Shown here: positions 26,234 through 34,896 of the stretch, one piece after another
How the letters are laid out: every line of letters begins with the position of its first letter
How positions within the stretch are numbered: position 1 is the first letter of the stretch
NCBI GenBank assembly: GCA_003477405.1
Contig: QUDE01000002.1
Location: 207,541-271,540, forward strand
Reading direction: 5' to 3'
Source of the DNA: Ruminococcaceae bacterium AM07-15
GTDB taxonomy: Bacteria; Bacillota; Clostridia; Oscillospirales; Butyricicoccaceae
Length of the DNA stretch: 64,000 bases
Program-made: the position numbers and the translations under genes
The notes under the pieces: generated by a model
What the model was told of the DNA's origin: nothing
What the model saw: only the letters and a program-made list of their open reading frames with translations
Database searches by the model: none

Positions 26234-26286
26234 TTTACAAAAAGGGCGGGATGATAAAATTTTTATCACCTGGCCCTTTTTGTAAA
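26234..26286 (+). promoter_or_regulatory. Nested palindromes between the TetR gene and oleate hydratase
   Basis: The outer arms TTTACAAAAAGGGC (26234-26247) and GCCCTTTTTGTAAA (26273-26286) are perfect 14-bp repeats. The inner TGATAAAA-T-TTTTATCA (26252-26268) is also perfect, and both share a centre at 26260. The outer arms could terminate the regulator transcript and the inner 17 bp has the form of a TetR operator, so both roles are possible. Confidence 0.65.
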
Positions 26287-26354
26287 TGGTATTGTGTACC
26301 CAAAGGGGGTAGGATAAGGACAGAAAGAAAAACAGAAAGGCAGGTCCTTATTCT

Positions 26355-28325
26355 ATGGATAAAAAAACAACGGCCAAGATGGCTGCGGCGGCCGCCGCAC
26401 TCACCGGAGCAGGAGCAGCTGTCATGCTGGCCAAGAAAAAGAAGAACAGCCAGAAGGAATCTGCATCCGGCCAGGTGCCGGACCGCAGCGATTACCGAAA
26501 CACCGAACGGGGAAAGCAGGAGAAGAACAGCAAGGGCATTTATTATTCCAATGGCAACTACGAAGCCTTTGCCCGGCCGGAAAAGCCGGAAGGAGTGGAG
26601 GAAAAAAGCGCCTATATTGTGGGCAGCGGCCTGGCCTCTCTGGCGGCGGCCTGCTTTTTGGTGCGGGATGGCCAGATGCCTCCTTCCCACATTCATATCC
26701 TGGAGGCCATGGATGTGGCCGGCGGCGCCTGCGACGGCATCTTTGACCCCAGCCGGGGCTATGTGATGCGGGGCGGCCGGGAGATGGAAAACCATTTTGA
26801 ATGTTTGTGGGATCTGTTCCGCTCCATTCCCTCGCTGGAAAAGCCGGGGGCCTCGGTGCTGGATGAGTTCTATTGGCTCAACAAGCATGACCCCAACTAT
26901 TCTCTCTGCCGGGCCACCGTCAACCGGGGCCAGGATGCCCACACCGACGGCAAATTCAACCTGAGCCAAAAGGGTTGCATGGAGATCGTCAAGCTCTTTA
27001 TGACCCCCGACGAAGATCTTTACGACAAAACCATCGAAGATGTGTTTGATGATGAGGTCTTTTCCTCCACCTTCTGGCTTTATTGGCGCACCATGTTCGC
27101 CTTTGAGAACTGGCACAGCGCCCTGGAGATGAAGCTCTATTTCCAGCGCTTCATTCATCACATCGCCGGCCTTCCCGATTTCAGCGCCCTGAAGTTCACC
27201 CGGTACAACCAGTATGAATCCCTGATCCTTCCCATGCAGAAGTATCTGGAGGAAGCGGGAGTGGACTTCCAGTTCGGCACCCAGGTGACCAATGTGCTCT
27301 TTGACATCAAAGAAGGAAAAAAGGTGGCCACTGCCATCGAGTGCAAGGTGGATGGTGCAGAAAAAGGCATCCTGCTCACAGAGAAGGACTTGGTATTCGT
27401 CACCAACGGTTCCTGCACCGAAGGCACCATTTACGGCGATCAGGATCACGCTCCCAATGGGGACGCCGAAGTGCGCACCAGCGGCTGCTGGAACCTTTGG
27501 AAGAACATTGCAAAGCAGGACCCGGCCTTTGGCCGTCCGGAGAAATTCTGTTCCGATGTGCACAAGACCAACTGGGAATCGGCTACCATCACCACGCTGG
27601 ACGACCGGATTCTGCCCTATATCACCAACATCTGCAAGCGGGACCCCCGCACAGGAAAGGTGGTCACCGGCGGCATTGTCAGCTGCCAGGACTCCAGCTG
27701 GCTGCTCAGCTGGACCATCAACCGGCAGGGCCAGTTCAAAGAGCAGGATGAGGAAAAGGTCTGCGTGTGGGTTTATGGCCTGTTCACCGATGTGCCCGGC
27801 GACTATGTGAAAAAGCCCATGAAGGACTGCACCGGCAAGGAGATCACCCAGGAGTGGCTCTATCATCTGGGCGTGCCGGTGGAGGAGATTGACGATCTGG
27901 CGGAAAACAGCGCCCAGTGCGTCCCCACCATGATGCCCTATATCACCGCCTTCTTCATGCCCCGGCGGAAGGGGGACCGGCCCGATGTGATTCCCGATGG
28001 CTGCGTCAACTTTGCCTTCCTGGGCCAGTTCGCCGACACCCCCCGGGATACCGTCTTCACCACTGAATACTCGGTGCGCACCGCCATGGAAGCGGTGTAC
28101 GGACTGCTGGGCGTGGATCGGGGCGTGCCCGAAGTGTGGGGCAGCGTCTACGATGTGCGGGAGCTGCTGCAAAGCTCGGTGCATCTGATGGACGGCAAGT
28201 CCCCCCTGGAGGTCCGGCTGCCCGGGCCGCTGGAATTGCTGAAAAAGCCGCTGCTCAAAGTGGTTTCCGGCACAGTAGTGGAGAAACTGATGCGGGAGGC
28301 CGGTGTCATCCAGAACTGGATGTAA
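26355..28325 (+). CDS. ohyA: Oleate hydratase (myosin-cross-reactive antigen family)
   Basis: This 656-residue FAD-dependent enzyme adds water to the cis-9 double bond of oleic and related acids to give 10-hydroxy fatty acids, a detoxification route in gut Firmicutes. The FAD-binding start is seen in AYIVGSGLASLAAACFLVRD at about residues 91-110, and the catalytic loop appears as MRGGREMENHFECLWDLF. The region HDPNYSLC and the C-terminal FLGQFADTPRDTVFTTEYSV also match the family. An N-terminal stretch of about 40 residues (KKTTAKMAAAAAALTGAG, then AAVMLAKKKK) looks like a membrane-associated or signal-like extension. It is probably controlled by the TetR protein upstream. Confidence 0.96.
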   Translation: MDKKTTAKMAAAAAALTGAGAAVMLAKKKKNSQKESASGQVPDRSDYRNTERGKQEKNSKGIYYSNGNYEAFARPEKPEGVEEKSAYIVGSGLASLAAACFLVRDGQMPPSHIHILEAMDVAGGACDGIFDPSRGYVMRGGREMENHFECLWDLFRSIPSLEKPGASVLDEFYWLNKHDPNYSLCRATVNRGQDAHTDGKFNLSQKGCMEIVKLFMTPDEDLYDKTIEDVFDDEVFSSTFWLYWRTMFAFENWHSALEMKLYFQRFIHHIAGLPDFSALKFTRYNQYESLILPMQKYLEEAGVDFQFGTQVTNVLFDIKEGKKVATAIECKVDGAEKGILLTEKDLVFVTNGSCTEGTIYGDQDHAPNGDAEVRTSGCWNLWKNIAKQDPAFGRPEKFCSDVHKTNWESATITTLDDRILPYITNICKRDPRTGKVVTGGIVSCQDSSWLLSWTINRQGQFKEQDEEKVCVWVYGLFTDVPGDYVKKPMKDCTGKEITQEWLYHLGVPVEEIDDLAENSAQCVPTMMPYITAFFMPRRKGDRPDVIPDGCVNFAFLGQFADTPRDTVFTTEYSVRTAMEAVYGLLGVDRGVPEVWGSVYDVRELLQSSVHLMDGKSPLEVRLPGPLELLKKPLLKVVSGTVVEKLMREAGVIQNWM

Positions 28326-28340
28326 CAATTCCATGCATAC

Positions 28341-28376
28341 AAAAACTGCGCCGCGATGAAGCGGCGCAGTTTTTTG
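28341..28376. terminator. Bidirectional terminator, oleate hydratase/hcp
   Basis: AAAAACTGCGCCGC (28341-28354) pairs perfectly with GCGGCGCAGTTTTT (28361-28374), with further T on the plus side. It serves both convergent genes. Confidence 0.9.
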
Positions 28377-28390
28377 CATAGGACAGTGAT

Positions 28391-30028
28391 TCAGTTTTCG
28401 CCGAAGAACAGGGCCAGGTCCTCTTCTACGGTGCCGATGCCGGCGATACCGAAGTTCTCCACCAGCACTTTGACCACATTGGGGCTGAGGAAAGCGGGAA
28501 GGGTAGGGCCAAGATGGATGTTCTTTACCCCCAAAGACAACAGGGCCAGCAGCACAATGACGGCCTTTTGCTCATACCAGGCGATGTTGTAGACGATGGG
28601 CAGATCGTTCACATCCTCCAGGCCGAAGGCCTCTTTCAACTTGAGGGCGATGAGGGCCAGGGAATAGCAGTCGTTGCACTGTCCGGCGTCCAGCACCCGG
28701 GGGATGCCGCCGATATCACCCAGCGGCAGTTTGTTGTAGCGGTACTTGGCGCAGCCGGCGGTGAGGATGATGGTGTCCTTGGGGAGCTCCTGGGCAAACC
28801 GGGTATAATATTCCCGGCTCTTCTGACGGCCATCGCAGCCGCCCATCACCACGAATTTTTTGACGGCGCCGCTTTTCACCGCCTCCACCACCTTGTCGGC
28901 CAGGGCGGACACCTGCTCATGGGCAAAGCCGCCCACGATCTCGCCCTCTTCCAGCGGCGTGGGGGGAGGACAGGTTTTGGCCATCTGGATGATGGGGGAG
29001 AAGTCCTTTTTCTCGCCGATGCCGCCGGGGATGTGGGGACAGCCGGGGAAACCGGCGGCCCCGGTGGTGAAGAGCCTTGCCTTGTAGCTGTCCTTGGGCG
29101 GCACGATGCAGTTGGTGGTCATGAGGATGGGGCCCTGGAAGGCTTCGAATTCCTCCCGCTGCTTGTGCCAGGCGTTGCCGTAGTTGCCCACGAAATGGGA
29201 GTATTTCTGAAAAGCGGGATAATAATGGGCGGGGAGCATTTCCGAATGGGTGTACACATCCACGCCGGTGTCCTTCGTCTGTTCCAGCAGCATTTCCAGA
29301 TCCCGCAGGTCGTGGCCGGAGATCAGAATGCCCGGGTTTTTCCCTGCGCCGATATTGACCTTGGTAATCTGGGGATTGCCGTAGGCCTGGGTGTTGGCCT
29401 TGTCCAGAAGGGCCATGCCCTTGACGCCGTAGCTTCCGGTCTCCAGAGTGAGAGCCACCAGATCATCGGCGGTCAGACTGTCATCCAGGGTGGCGGCCAG
29501 CGCCCGCTGGAGGAAAGCGTCCACCTCTTCGTCCTCCTGGAGAAGGGTGTTGGCGTGCTCCATGTAGGCGGAAAGGCCCTTGACGCCGTAGGTGATCAGC
29601 TCCCGCAAGGAGCGGATGTCCTCATGCTGGGTGGAGAGCACCCCCACCTGACGGGCCTTTTCCTCCCAGTCTCCCGCCCCGTCCCACAATGCGGCCTGGG
29701 GCAGCACGGAGGGGTCTTTCACCTGGCCCAGCAGGGCAGATTTGGTCTCCAGGGTGGAGCGGATGCGCTCCACGATCCGCTCTTTGTCAAAATTGGCGTT
29801 TGTGATGGTGGTGAACAGGTTGAAGGTGATCAGGTGATTTACCTGCTTGCTCACCGGCTGGCCCTCTTTCCGCAAAGCGGTGGTCACGGCAGAAAGACCC
29901 CGGGTCACATAAACCAGAAGATCCTGCATGGCGGCCACATCGGGCTGCTTGCCGCAGACGCCGGCCTGGGTGCAGCCAGCACACCCGGCGGTCTCCTGGC
30001 ATTGATAACAAAACATTTTTTCCTTCAT
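28391..30028 (-). CDS. hcp: Hybrid cluster protein (hydroxylamine/NO reductase)
   Basis: This 545-residue Hcp reduces hydroxylamine and, physiologically, nitric oxide. The N-terminal Cys motif ([21 protein letters not shown] split as FCYQCQE and [11 protein letters not shown]) ligates the [4Fe-4S] cluster. Hybrid-cluster ligands follow, including the His in [12 protein letters not shown], the Glu in [12 protein letters not shown], and Cys in [20 protein letters not shown] and [12 protein letters not shown]. It is the last gene of a three-gene unit with a cupin and a ferredoxin-like protein, divergent from a Crp/Fnr regulator. This layout points to a nitrosative-stress response. Confidence 0.97.
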   Translation of the reverse strand: MKEKMFCYQCQETAGCAGCTQAGVCGKQPDVAAMQDLLVYVTRGLSAVTTALRKEGQPVSKQVNHLITFNLFTTITNANFDKERIVERIRSTLETKSALLGQVKDPSVLPQAALWDGAGDWEEKARQVGVLSTQHEDIRSLRELITYGVKGLSAYMEHANTLLQEDEEVDAFLQRALAATLDDSLTADDLVALTLETGSYGVKGMALLDKANTQAYGNPQITKVNIGAGKNPGILISGHDLRDLEMLLEQTKDTGVDVYTHSEMLPAHYYPAFQKYSHFVGNYGNAWHKQREEFEAFQGPILMTTNCIVPPKDSYKARLFTTGAAGFPGCPHIPGGIGEKKDFSPIIQMAKTCPPPTPLEEGEIVGGFAHEQVSALADKVVEAVKSGAVKKFVVMGGCDGRQKSREYYTRFAQELPKDTIILTAGCAKYRYNKLPLGDIGGIPRVLDAGQCNDCYSLALIALKLKEAFGLEDVNDLPIVYNIAWYEQKAVIVLLALLSLGVKNIHLGPTLPAFLSPNVVKVLVENFGIAGIGTVEEDLALFFGEN

Positions 30029-30052
30029 GGCAAGGCTCCTTTGCTCAAATTG

Positions 30053-30385
30053 TTAGAAAATGACCACCAGCAGCATTTTGAAGGCTTCTTCTCCATAGAC
30101 TGCATGGGGATGGTCGGCCGGCATGACGATGGACTGGCCTTCCTTTAAGATATATTCTTTCCCGTCAATGGTGATTTTACCCACTCCTTCCAGACAGGTG
30201 ACAAAGGCGTCCCCCTCCGAGCGGTGGGTGCTGATCTCTTCTCCCTTGGCAAAGGAGAACAATGTGACGCTGACGGCGTCGTTCTGGGCCAGGGTGCGGC
30301 TGACCACCTGGCCCTCCTGACAGGGAACCAGCTCCCGCAGGGTCACGATTTTCTCATGGGGAATGTTTTTGATTTTTTTATCCAT
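30053..30385 (-). CDS. Small cupin-domain protein of the hcp operon
   Basis: This 110-residue single-domain cupin has ISTHRSEGDAFVTCLEGVG and VMPADHPHAVYGEEAFKML-type segments (VMPADHPHAVYGEE is visible). They provide the His/Glu residues of a typical cupin metal site. It starts at ATG 30385 behind AGAGG; a longer frame to 30604 lies inside the upstream Fe-S gene and is rejected. It is flanked closely on both sides (19 bp and 24 bp) by the Fe-S protein and hcp. Cupins of this kind accompany hcp in several anaerobes, but their function is not established. Confidence 0.88.
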   Translation of the reverse strand: MDKKIKNIPHEKIVTLRELVPCQEGQVVSRTLAQNDAVSVTLFSFAKGEEISTHRSEGDAFVTCLEGVGKITIDGKEYILKEGQSIVMPADHPHAVYGEEAFKMLLVVIF

Positions 30386-30404
30386 AAAAATGCCTCTTTC
30401 TTTT

Positions 30405-31112
30405 TCAGTTGGTCTTGTCCAGGATTTTTCCGTCCACCGACAAAGTAACCACCTGCCAGGGGATGAACTTGCCGCTTTGCTGAAGGGCTTTTTTCGCCGC
30501 CATTTCCAGACCGCCGCAGCAGGGCACTTCCATACGCAGGATGGTGACGCTCTGGATGTCATTCTGGGCGATGATCTGGGTGAGTTTTTCGCTGTAATCC
30601 ACACTGTCCAGCTTGGGACAGCCGATGAGAGTCACTTTGCCCGCCATGAAATCCTCATGGATGTTCGCATAGGCATAAGCGGTGCAGTCGGCGGCGATGA
30701 GCAGCCTGGCCCCGTCAAAATAGGGGGCGTTCACCGGGGCCAGCTTGATCTGGCAGGGCCATTGGGCCAGCTGGGAAACCCTTTCTCCGGGCGAGGAAGG
30801 GGAGTGGGCCGCCGGAGCCGGGCGGGAAAACTGGCGCATTCTTTGTCCGGGGCATCCGCCCTGGGCCTGCTGCTTTTTCCTCTGGTTTTCCTTCACCGCC
30901 TGCTCGTCATAAGCCGCGGCTTCCCGCTCCACAAAGGTGATGGCGCCGGTGGGGCAGGCGGGCAGGCAGTCACCCAGACCGTCGCAGTAATCGTCCCGGA
31001 GAAGCTGGGCTTTGCCATTCACCATGCCGATGGCTCCTTCGTGGCAGGCCTGGGCGCAGGCGCCGCAGCCATTGCATTTTTCCTGGTCTATTTCAATGAT
31101 CCGTCTTTTCAT
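30405..31112 (-). CDS. Two-[4Fe-4S] ferredoxin-domain protein of the hcp operon
   Basis: This 235-residue protein is a likely electron carrier for Hcp. The N-terminal ferredoxin domain carries CNGCGACAQACHEGAI and a second set CDGLGDCLPACPTGAI; the latter has an atypical CX5CX3CP spacing. A proline/alanine/glutamine-rich linker (about residues 70-115) leads to a C-terminal domain with LIAADCTAYAYA, LIGCPKLD and VPCCGGLEMA, whose extra cysteines could hold another cofactor. The start at ATG 31112 follows AAGGAG at 10 bases. It is the first gene of the hcp unit, and its promoter faces the Crp regulator gene. Confidence 0.9.
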   Translation of the reverse strand: MKRRIIEIDQEKCNGCGACAQACHEGAIGMVNGKAQLLRDDYCDGLGDCLPACPTGAITFVEREAAAYDEQAVKENQRKKQQAQGGCPGQRMRQFSRPAPAAHSPSSPGERVSQLAQWPCQIKLAPVNAPYFDGARLLIAADCTAYAYANIHEDFMAGKVTLIGCPKLDSVDYSEKLTQIIAQNDIQSVTILRMEVPCCGGLEMAAKKALQQSGKFIPWQVVTLSVDGKILDKTN

Positions 31113-31138
31113 TTTTCCATCGCTCCTTCTTGATTGGA

Positions 31139-31186
31139 TGAACTCAGTATAGTACAATTCAGAAAAAAGTATGTGGTTAAAACAAC
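31139..31186 (-). promoter_or_regulatory. hcp-operon promoter with Crp/Fnr-type site near -41
   Basis: On the minus strand a TATACT -10 lies at 31146-31151 with no good -35. An imperfect dyad (GTGGTT and AACAAC, 31173-31186) is centred about 40 bp upstream of the expected transcript start near 31139. That is the class II position for Crp/Fnr activators. Confidence 0.55.
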
Positions 31187-31202
31187 GAAATGGGGGTTTT
31201 TT

Positions 31203-31862
31203 ATGAAAATGCCCGATCATCCGATTTTTGCGGCCATCGCCCAGGAAGAATATGAGGAGATGGCCCGACGGGGGTGCATCCGTCTGGCGGACTATCCCAA
31301 GGAGGAGGTTTTGCTGCGCACCGGGGACAAAACAGAGGAATTCGGCATTTTGCTTTCTGGGAAAATACACATTGAAAACATCGATCTGTGGGGCAACCGG
31401 ATGATCCTTCACAGCATTCTTCCCGGCGGGGCCTTTGGCGAGACCTACGCCTTTTGCCAGGCCCCTATGATGGTGGATGTGCTGGCCGTGGAGCAAAGCC
31501 AGGTGCTTTGGGTGCGTCTGACGGCGCTGCTTTCTTCCCAGAATGAAAGGGAGGGCTGGTATCATAAATTGCTGCGGAATGTGCTGATTTTGTCCACCCA
31601 GAAGAACCTGGCCTGGTCCAGCCGGGTGTTCTGCATTTCGGCCAAAACCATCCGGGGCCGGGTGATGACCTACCTGTCCTCCGAAGCTCTGCGGACGGGA
31701 AAGCGGCAGTTCACCATTCCCTTTGACCGGCAGCAGATGGCCGACTATCTCAATGTGGAGCGCAGTGCCCTTTCCAAGGAACTGGGGAAAATGCAGAGGG
31801 AGGGGATTCTGACCTTTCGGAAAAACACCTTTTGTTTGCTGAAAACAGCAGGGGAGTGTTAA
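31203..31862 (+). CDS. Crp/Fnr-family transcriptional regulator
   Basis: This 219-residue regulator has a cyclic-nucleotide-binding-like beta-barrel (about residues 20-130) containing GILLSGKIHIENIDLWGNRM, split here as LLSGKIHIENIDLWGN, and LPGGAFGETYAF. A long dimer helix follows, then a C-terminal winged helix with RQQMADYLNVERSALSKEL. The N-terminal cysteine cluster of classical Fnr is absent. It probably belongs to the group that senses NO or redox through haem or another route, as in HcpR. It is divergent from the ferredoxin-cupin-hcp operon, which it likely activates. The ATG at 31203 follows GGGGG. Confidence 0.92.
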   Translation: MKMPDHPIFAAIAQEEYEEMARRGCIRLADYPKEEVLLRTGDKTEEFGILLSGKIHIENIDLWGNRMILHSILPGGAFGETYAFCQAPMMVDVLAVEQSQVLWVRLTALLSSQNEREGWYHKLLRNVLILSTQKNLAWSSRVFCISAKTIRGRVMTYLSSEALRTGKRQFTIPFDRQQMADYLNVERSALSKELGKMQREGILTFRKNTFCLLKTAGEC

Positions 31863-31901
31863 AAAAGCCCCTTGCAAGACTGTTTGGTCTTGCAAGGGGC
31901 G
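31863..31901 (-). terminator. Terminator of the xerC-like gene
   Basis: GCCCCTTGCAAGAC and GTCTTGCAAGGGGC form a perfect 14-bp stem. The T run occurs only on the minus strand, so it terminates the recombinase transcript; it abuts the crp stop codon. Confidence 0.85.
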
Positions 31902-32004
31902 TCTTGCTATTGCGATTCAATGCCTGACAAGTTTATTGACTTTACAGAATATTTGTGCTTTTTGCCGAAAAAACGCAAAGAAACAGATGAAAAGCTGAAA
32001 AGCA

Positions 32005-33072
32005 TTACACCGGTTGATTTTCCTGGGTTTTCTCCTGATGATCTTCTGGATTCCCCTCGCCATCCTCTTCTTTTTTAGGCGGCGGAGAAAAATGGGCCAG
32101 AGGACTGTGAAGGGCGGCCTGCTTCATGTTTTCATCGGTGACATGGGTGTAGATCATGGTGGTGTTCAGATTTTCATGGCCCAGCACTTCTTTCAGTGTG
32201 CGCACATCCACGCCATTCTGATACATCAGTGTGGCGGCGGTGTGACGCAGTTTGTGGGCGGAATATTTTTTGCCCCCCAGACCGGCCATCTCCAGCTGAC
32301 GGCCCACCATCCATTTCACCGTCTGCTGGTTGATGCGTCGCCCCACCCGGCTGATGAAAAGGGCCTGGGCATCTTCGGGACGGGGCTTGATTCGTTTGGG
32401 CAGATAGGCTTTGATGGCTTGCTGGCAGGCGTCGTTGAGATAGACCATTCGTTCTTTGTTGCCCTTGCCCAGCACCTGAAGGGTGTCTCCCCGCACATCG
32501 GAAAGGTTGATGCCCACCAGCTCGGAGACCCGCAGGCCGCAGTTGAGAAACAGGGTAATGATGCAATAATCCCGCTCGGGATAGGCGCTTTCCACATGGC
32601 TCAGCAGCTCCACGCTTTCTTCCATGGAGAGATGACGGGGCAGGGATTTTTTGTTTTTGGGCGATTCCAGATTCTGCACCGGGTTGTGGTCCAGCTTATG
32701 GACCTTTTCGGTGAGATACCGGTAAAAGGAGCGGAGCGCCGCAACCTTCCGGGCCCGGGCGCTGGAACCGTTGCCATAGGTGGTGGATGGGCTTTTGTGA
32801 TAAGTGGGCAGCTCTTTTTGAGCGTAGGCCAGGAAATCATAGAGATCGGTCAGGGTGACGCTGGCGATCAGCGGCAGATCCACCTGCTCGATGGAAATTT
32901 CTTCCCATGGAGTTTCCTCCGGGACTAGTTTTCGCTTTTTCAGCAAAAAGCGAAAAAATGTGCGCAGATCCAGATAATATTCTTTGCAGGTCCGTTCTGA
33001 ACGGCCCCGGATGGTGCTCATATAATTGAGGTAATTGCGGATTTCTTCCGGCGCTTCATAACGATAGTCCAT
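32005..33072 (-). CDS. xerC: XerC/XerD-type tyrosine recombinase, catalytically intact
   Basis: This 355-residue site-specific recombinase has all catalytic residues: Arg in CGLRVSELVGI, Lys in LGKGNKERMVYL, His and Arg in AHKLRHTAATL, His in LGHENLNTTM and the Tyr nucleophile in MIYTHV. The core-binding domain is longer than in E. coli XerC, with an insertion before the last helix (about residues 48-105). A charged tail of about 25 residues (KKEEDGEGNPEDH) ends the protein. It probably resolves chromosome dimers, the more so because the other Xer homologue in the window lacks its active site. The gene is monocistronic. Confidence 0.93.
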   Translation of the reverse strand: MDYRYEAPEEIRNYLNYMSTIRGRSERTCKEYYLDLRTFFRFLLKKRKLVPEETPWEEISIEQVDLPLIASVTLTDLYDFLAYAQKELPTYHKSPSTTYGNGSSARARKVAALRSFYRYLTEKVHKLDHNPVQNLESPKNKKSLPRHLSMEESVELLSHVESAYPERDYCIITLFLNCGLRVSELVGINLSDVRGDTLQVLGKGNKERMVYLNDACQQAIKAYLPKRIKPRPEDAQALFISRVGRRINQQTVKWMVGRQLEMAGLGGKKYSAHKLRHTAATLMYQNGVDVRTLKEVLGHENLNTTMIYTHVTDENMKQAALHSPLAHFSPPPKKEEDGEGNPEDHQEKTQENQPV

Positions 33073-33602
33073 AGTTTGCTTCCTTTGCCAAAGGGATTGG
33101 GGGTTCGATGCACTTCATATAATATAGCACAAAACCATAAAATTCACCAGTTTTTCATGGCATCTGGCGTATAGGCCGGAAAATGGCTGGAAAGACCATA
33201 AACAAGAGAAAATGAAAAGCAGGCGAAAAAAGCCATTGCAGCCGCAGGATCAAAGAAACAAAAATAAACGAAAATAGAAACGCGCTGTACGCTGTACATG
33301 GAAAGTTTTTTTACAGCAAGAGAAAAAAGATCGCAGGGTTAAGCCTTCCGGAAGCAATTAAAAATCTCAGTATGGTTCGGGACGAAGACTTTAGCGCCAG
33401 CAGAAAAAACAAAGAAAAAACACCATGAAAAACAACAATGATTTCATTGCAGCAAAAAAACAATACAATTTGCAGTCAAACAGGCCCGGCGGTCAGAAAA
33501 GCCGTCCAAGGGCTAAAAACGGCTGTTTTCCTGGAAGAGGCCTTTTTCGCCTCCACTCAATTATACAAAACAGCGATTTGGTATAATTCATAGTGAAAAT
33601 TT
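33073..33602. other. Non-coding gap upstream of the recombinase
   Basis: No credible reading frame is seen in this roughly 530-bp stretch, which is A-rich on the plus strand with many AAAAA tracts. A TGCTATATT extended -10 on the minus strand (33121-33129) could drive the recombinase. A short direct repeat GCTGTAC (about 33282-33297) and a TATAAT on each strand (33559-33564 minus, 33577-33582 plus) are visible. The plus one lies close to the terminator-like hairpin downstream. Confidence 0.4.
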
Positions 33603-33655
33603 AGGGCCCCTTCTTCCCAGCTTTTTTGCCTGGATTCCGGGGCCTTTTCAAAACT
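33603..33655. terminator. Terminator-like hairpin after the MacB-type permease
   Basis: GGCCCC and GGGGCC enclose an inner CCAG/CTGG pair, with TTTTC on the plus side. It lies downstream of the permease stop on the minus strand, and about 25 bp after a TATAAT on the plus strand. Confidence 0.55.
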
Positions 33656-33705
33656 TTTGTTTGTGATGGTTTTTTCTTTCTTCTTTCTTCCGTACTTTTC
33701 TCCGG

Positions 33706-34896
33706 TCATTCCCGGCGGATGGCGTCAATGGGATGCATGGCGGCGGCTTTGCGGGCGGGCAAAATCCCAAACAGAATCCCGCAGAATCCGGCGGCGCCTT
33801 CGGCCAGCAATAAATACTGCCAGTGAAATTGCACCGGGATTCCCGAGAGTTTCTCACCGGCAAACAACAAGCCCCAGCCCAGCAGCCCTCCGGCCAGACC
33901 GCCCAGCAAGCAAACGATCACCGCCTCCATGAGATAACTTCCGATGATGTCCTTCTTTTGGGCGCCGATGGCCAGATAAATGCCGATCTCCTTTCTCCGG
34001 CTTTCCACCGCCGCCGTCATGGAGTTCATCACGCCAATGCCTCCCACCAGCAGCCCAATGCCGCCGATGGCCGTGATGAGCAGCGATACCGTTTGCAAGA
34101 TAGATGAAAAAGTATCAATGTATCCGCTTACATTTTCCGCTTTGAAGGAAGCGCCATCGGTCTGGCGGCTGAGCTGATCCAGGGCAAAGGCGGTGACGGT
34201 CTCAGCATCGGCTTCATCCTGGGCCGCCAGGGCCAGCTGATTGGTGGAGGAAACGCCGGAGAACAGATTGGCTGTCGTATAGGGCACATAAACAAAGGCC
34301 GGCAGGGTGTTTTCGCCGATGAGTGCGCTGACACCGCTTTTTTGGGAAGAGATCACACCGATGATCTGATAACTTTCGGTCAGCTGGTCGGTAGAGATCC
34401 AGATCTCTTTTCCCACCACATTCTCCCGGCCGTAGGCCGCCAGGGCCATGGTATCTTCGATCACCGCTACCTTCTGACAAAGACGCACATCTTCCTGGGA
34501 GGGCAAGCGGCCGTATTTTACCTGGACATGAAAAATAGAAGAAAACTGCTCATCCACGCCCCACAGCAGCATATTGCGCTTTTCCTCCCGCAGTTTGCAG
34601 GAGCCATACTGGGAAAAAAGAGGCATGGCGGCCTTGAGGCCCGGCACGCTTTGGGGCAAAGCCCGGATCTCTTCTGCCGCCATCATCCCTTGCTCCTCCT
34701 TTCCGAATACCATGATTCCGGAAAGGCCGCTTTGCTCCACCTGCCGGGTGATCCGATCCCGGGCGTTGCGGGAGATCTCGCAGATCATATACACCGATGC
34801 GATGCCCACGCACACGGCCAGGGCGCAAAAAAAGGTTTTCTGCCGGGACCGCAGAGCGTTTTTCAGCGCCAGAAGCCCCATATCACCCCAATTCAT
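33706..34896 (-). CDS. MacB-type ABC transporter permease without adjacent ATPase
   Basis: This 396-residue membrane subunit has the MacB layout: an N-terminal helix (about residues 20-42), a large extracytoplasmic MacB_PCD domain (about 43-270) and three C-terminal helices at about 275-300, 325-350 and 360-385. The FtsX coupling motif reads SRRKEIGIYLAIGAQKKDII. The start overlaps the end of the HlyD-like gene by 14 bp, so the two are translationally coupled. MacB-type exporters require an ATPase, yet none is encoded here; it must be elsewhere or shared. A terminator-like hairpin follows. Confidence 0.92.
   Translation of the reverse strand: MNWGDMGLLALKNALRSRQKTFFCALAVCVGIASVYMICEISRNARDRITRQVEQSGLSGIMVFGKEEQGMMAAEEIRALPQSVPGLKAAMPLFSQYGSCKLREEKRNMLLWGVDEQFSSIFHVQVKYGRLPSQEDVRLCQKVAVIEDTMALAAYGRENVVGKEIWISTDQLTESYQIIGVISSQKSGVSALIGENTLPAFVYVPYTTANLFSGVSSTNQLALAAQDEADAETVTAFALDQLSRQTDGASFKAENVSGYIDTFSSILQTVSLLITAIGGIGLLVGGIGVMNSMTAAVESRRKEIGIYLAIGAQKKDIIGSYLMEAVIVCLLGGLAGGLLGWGLLFAGEKLSGIPVQFHWQYLLLAEGAAGFCGILFGILPARKAAAMHPIDAIRRE

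Noticed and set aside
26235..28379. Minus-strand open frame across oleate hydratase
   Set aside because: Shadow of a strongly recognised oleate hydratase; it begins and ends in terminators.
30386..30604. N-terminal extension of the cupin gene
   Set aside because: It lies inside the Fe-S protein gene in a shifted frame and lacks cupin features; AGAGG precedes ATG 30385.
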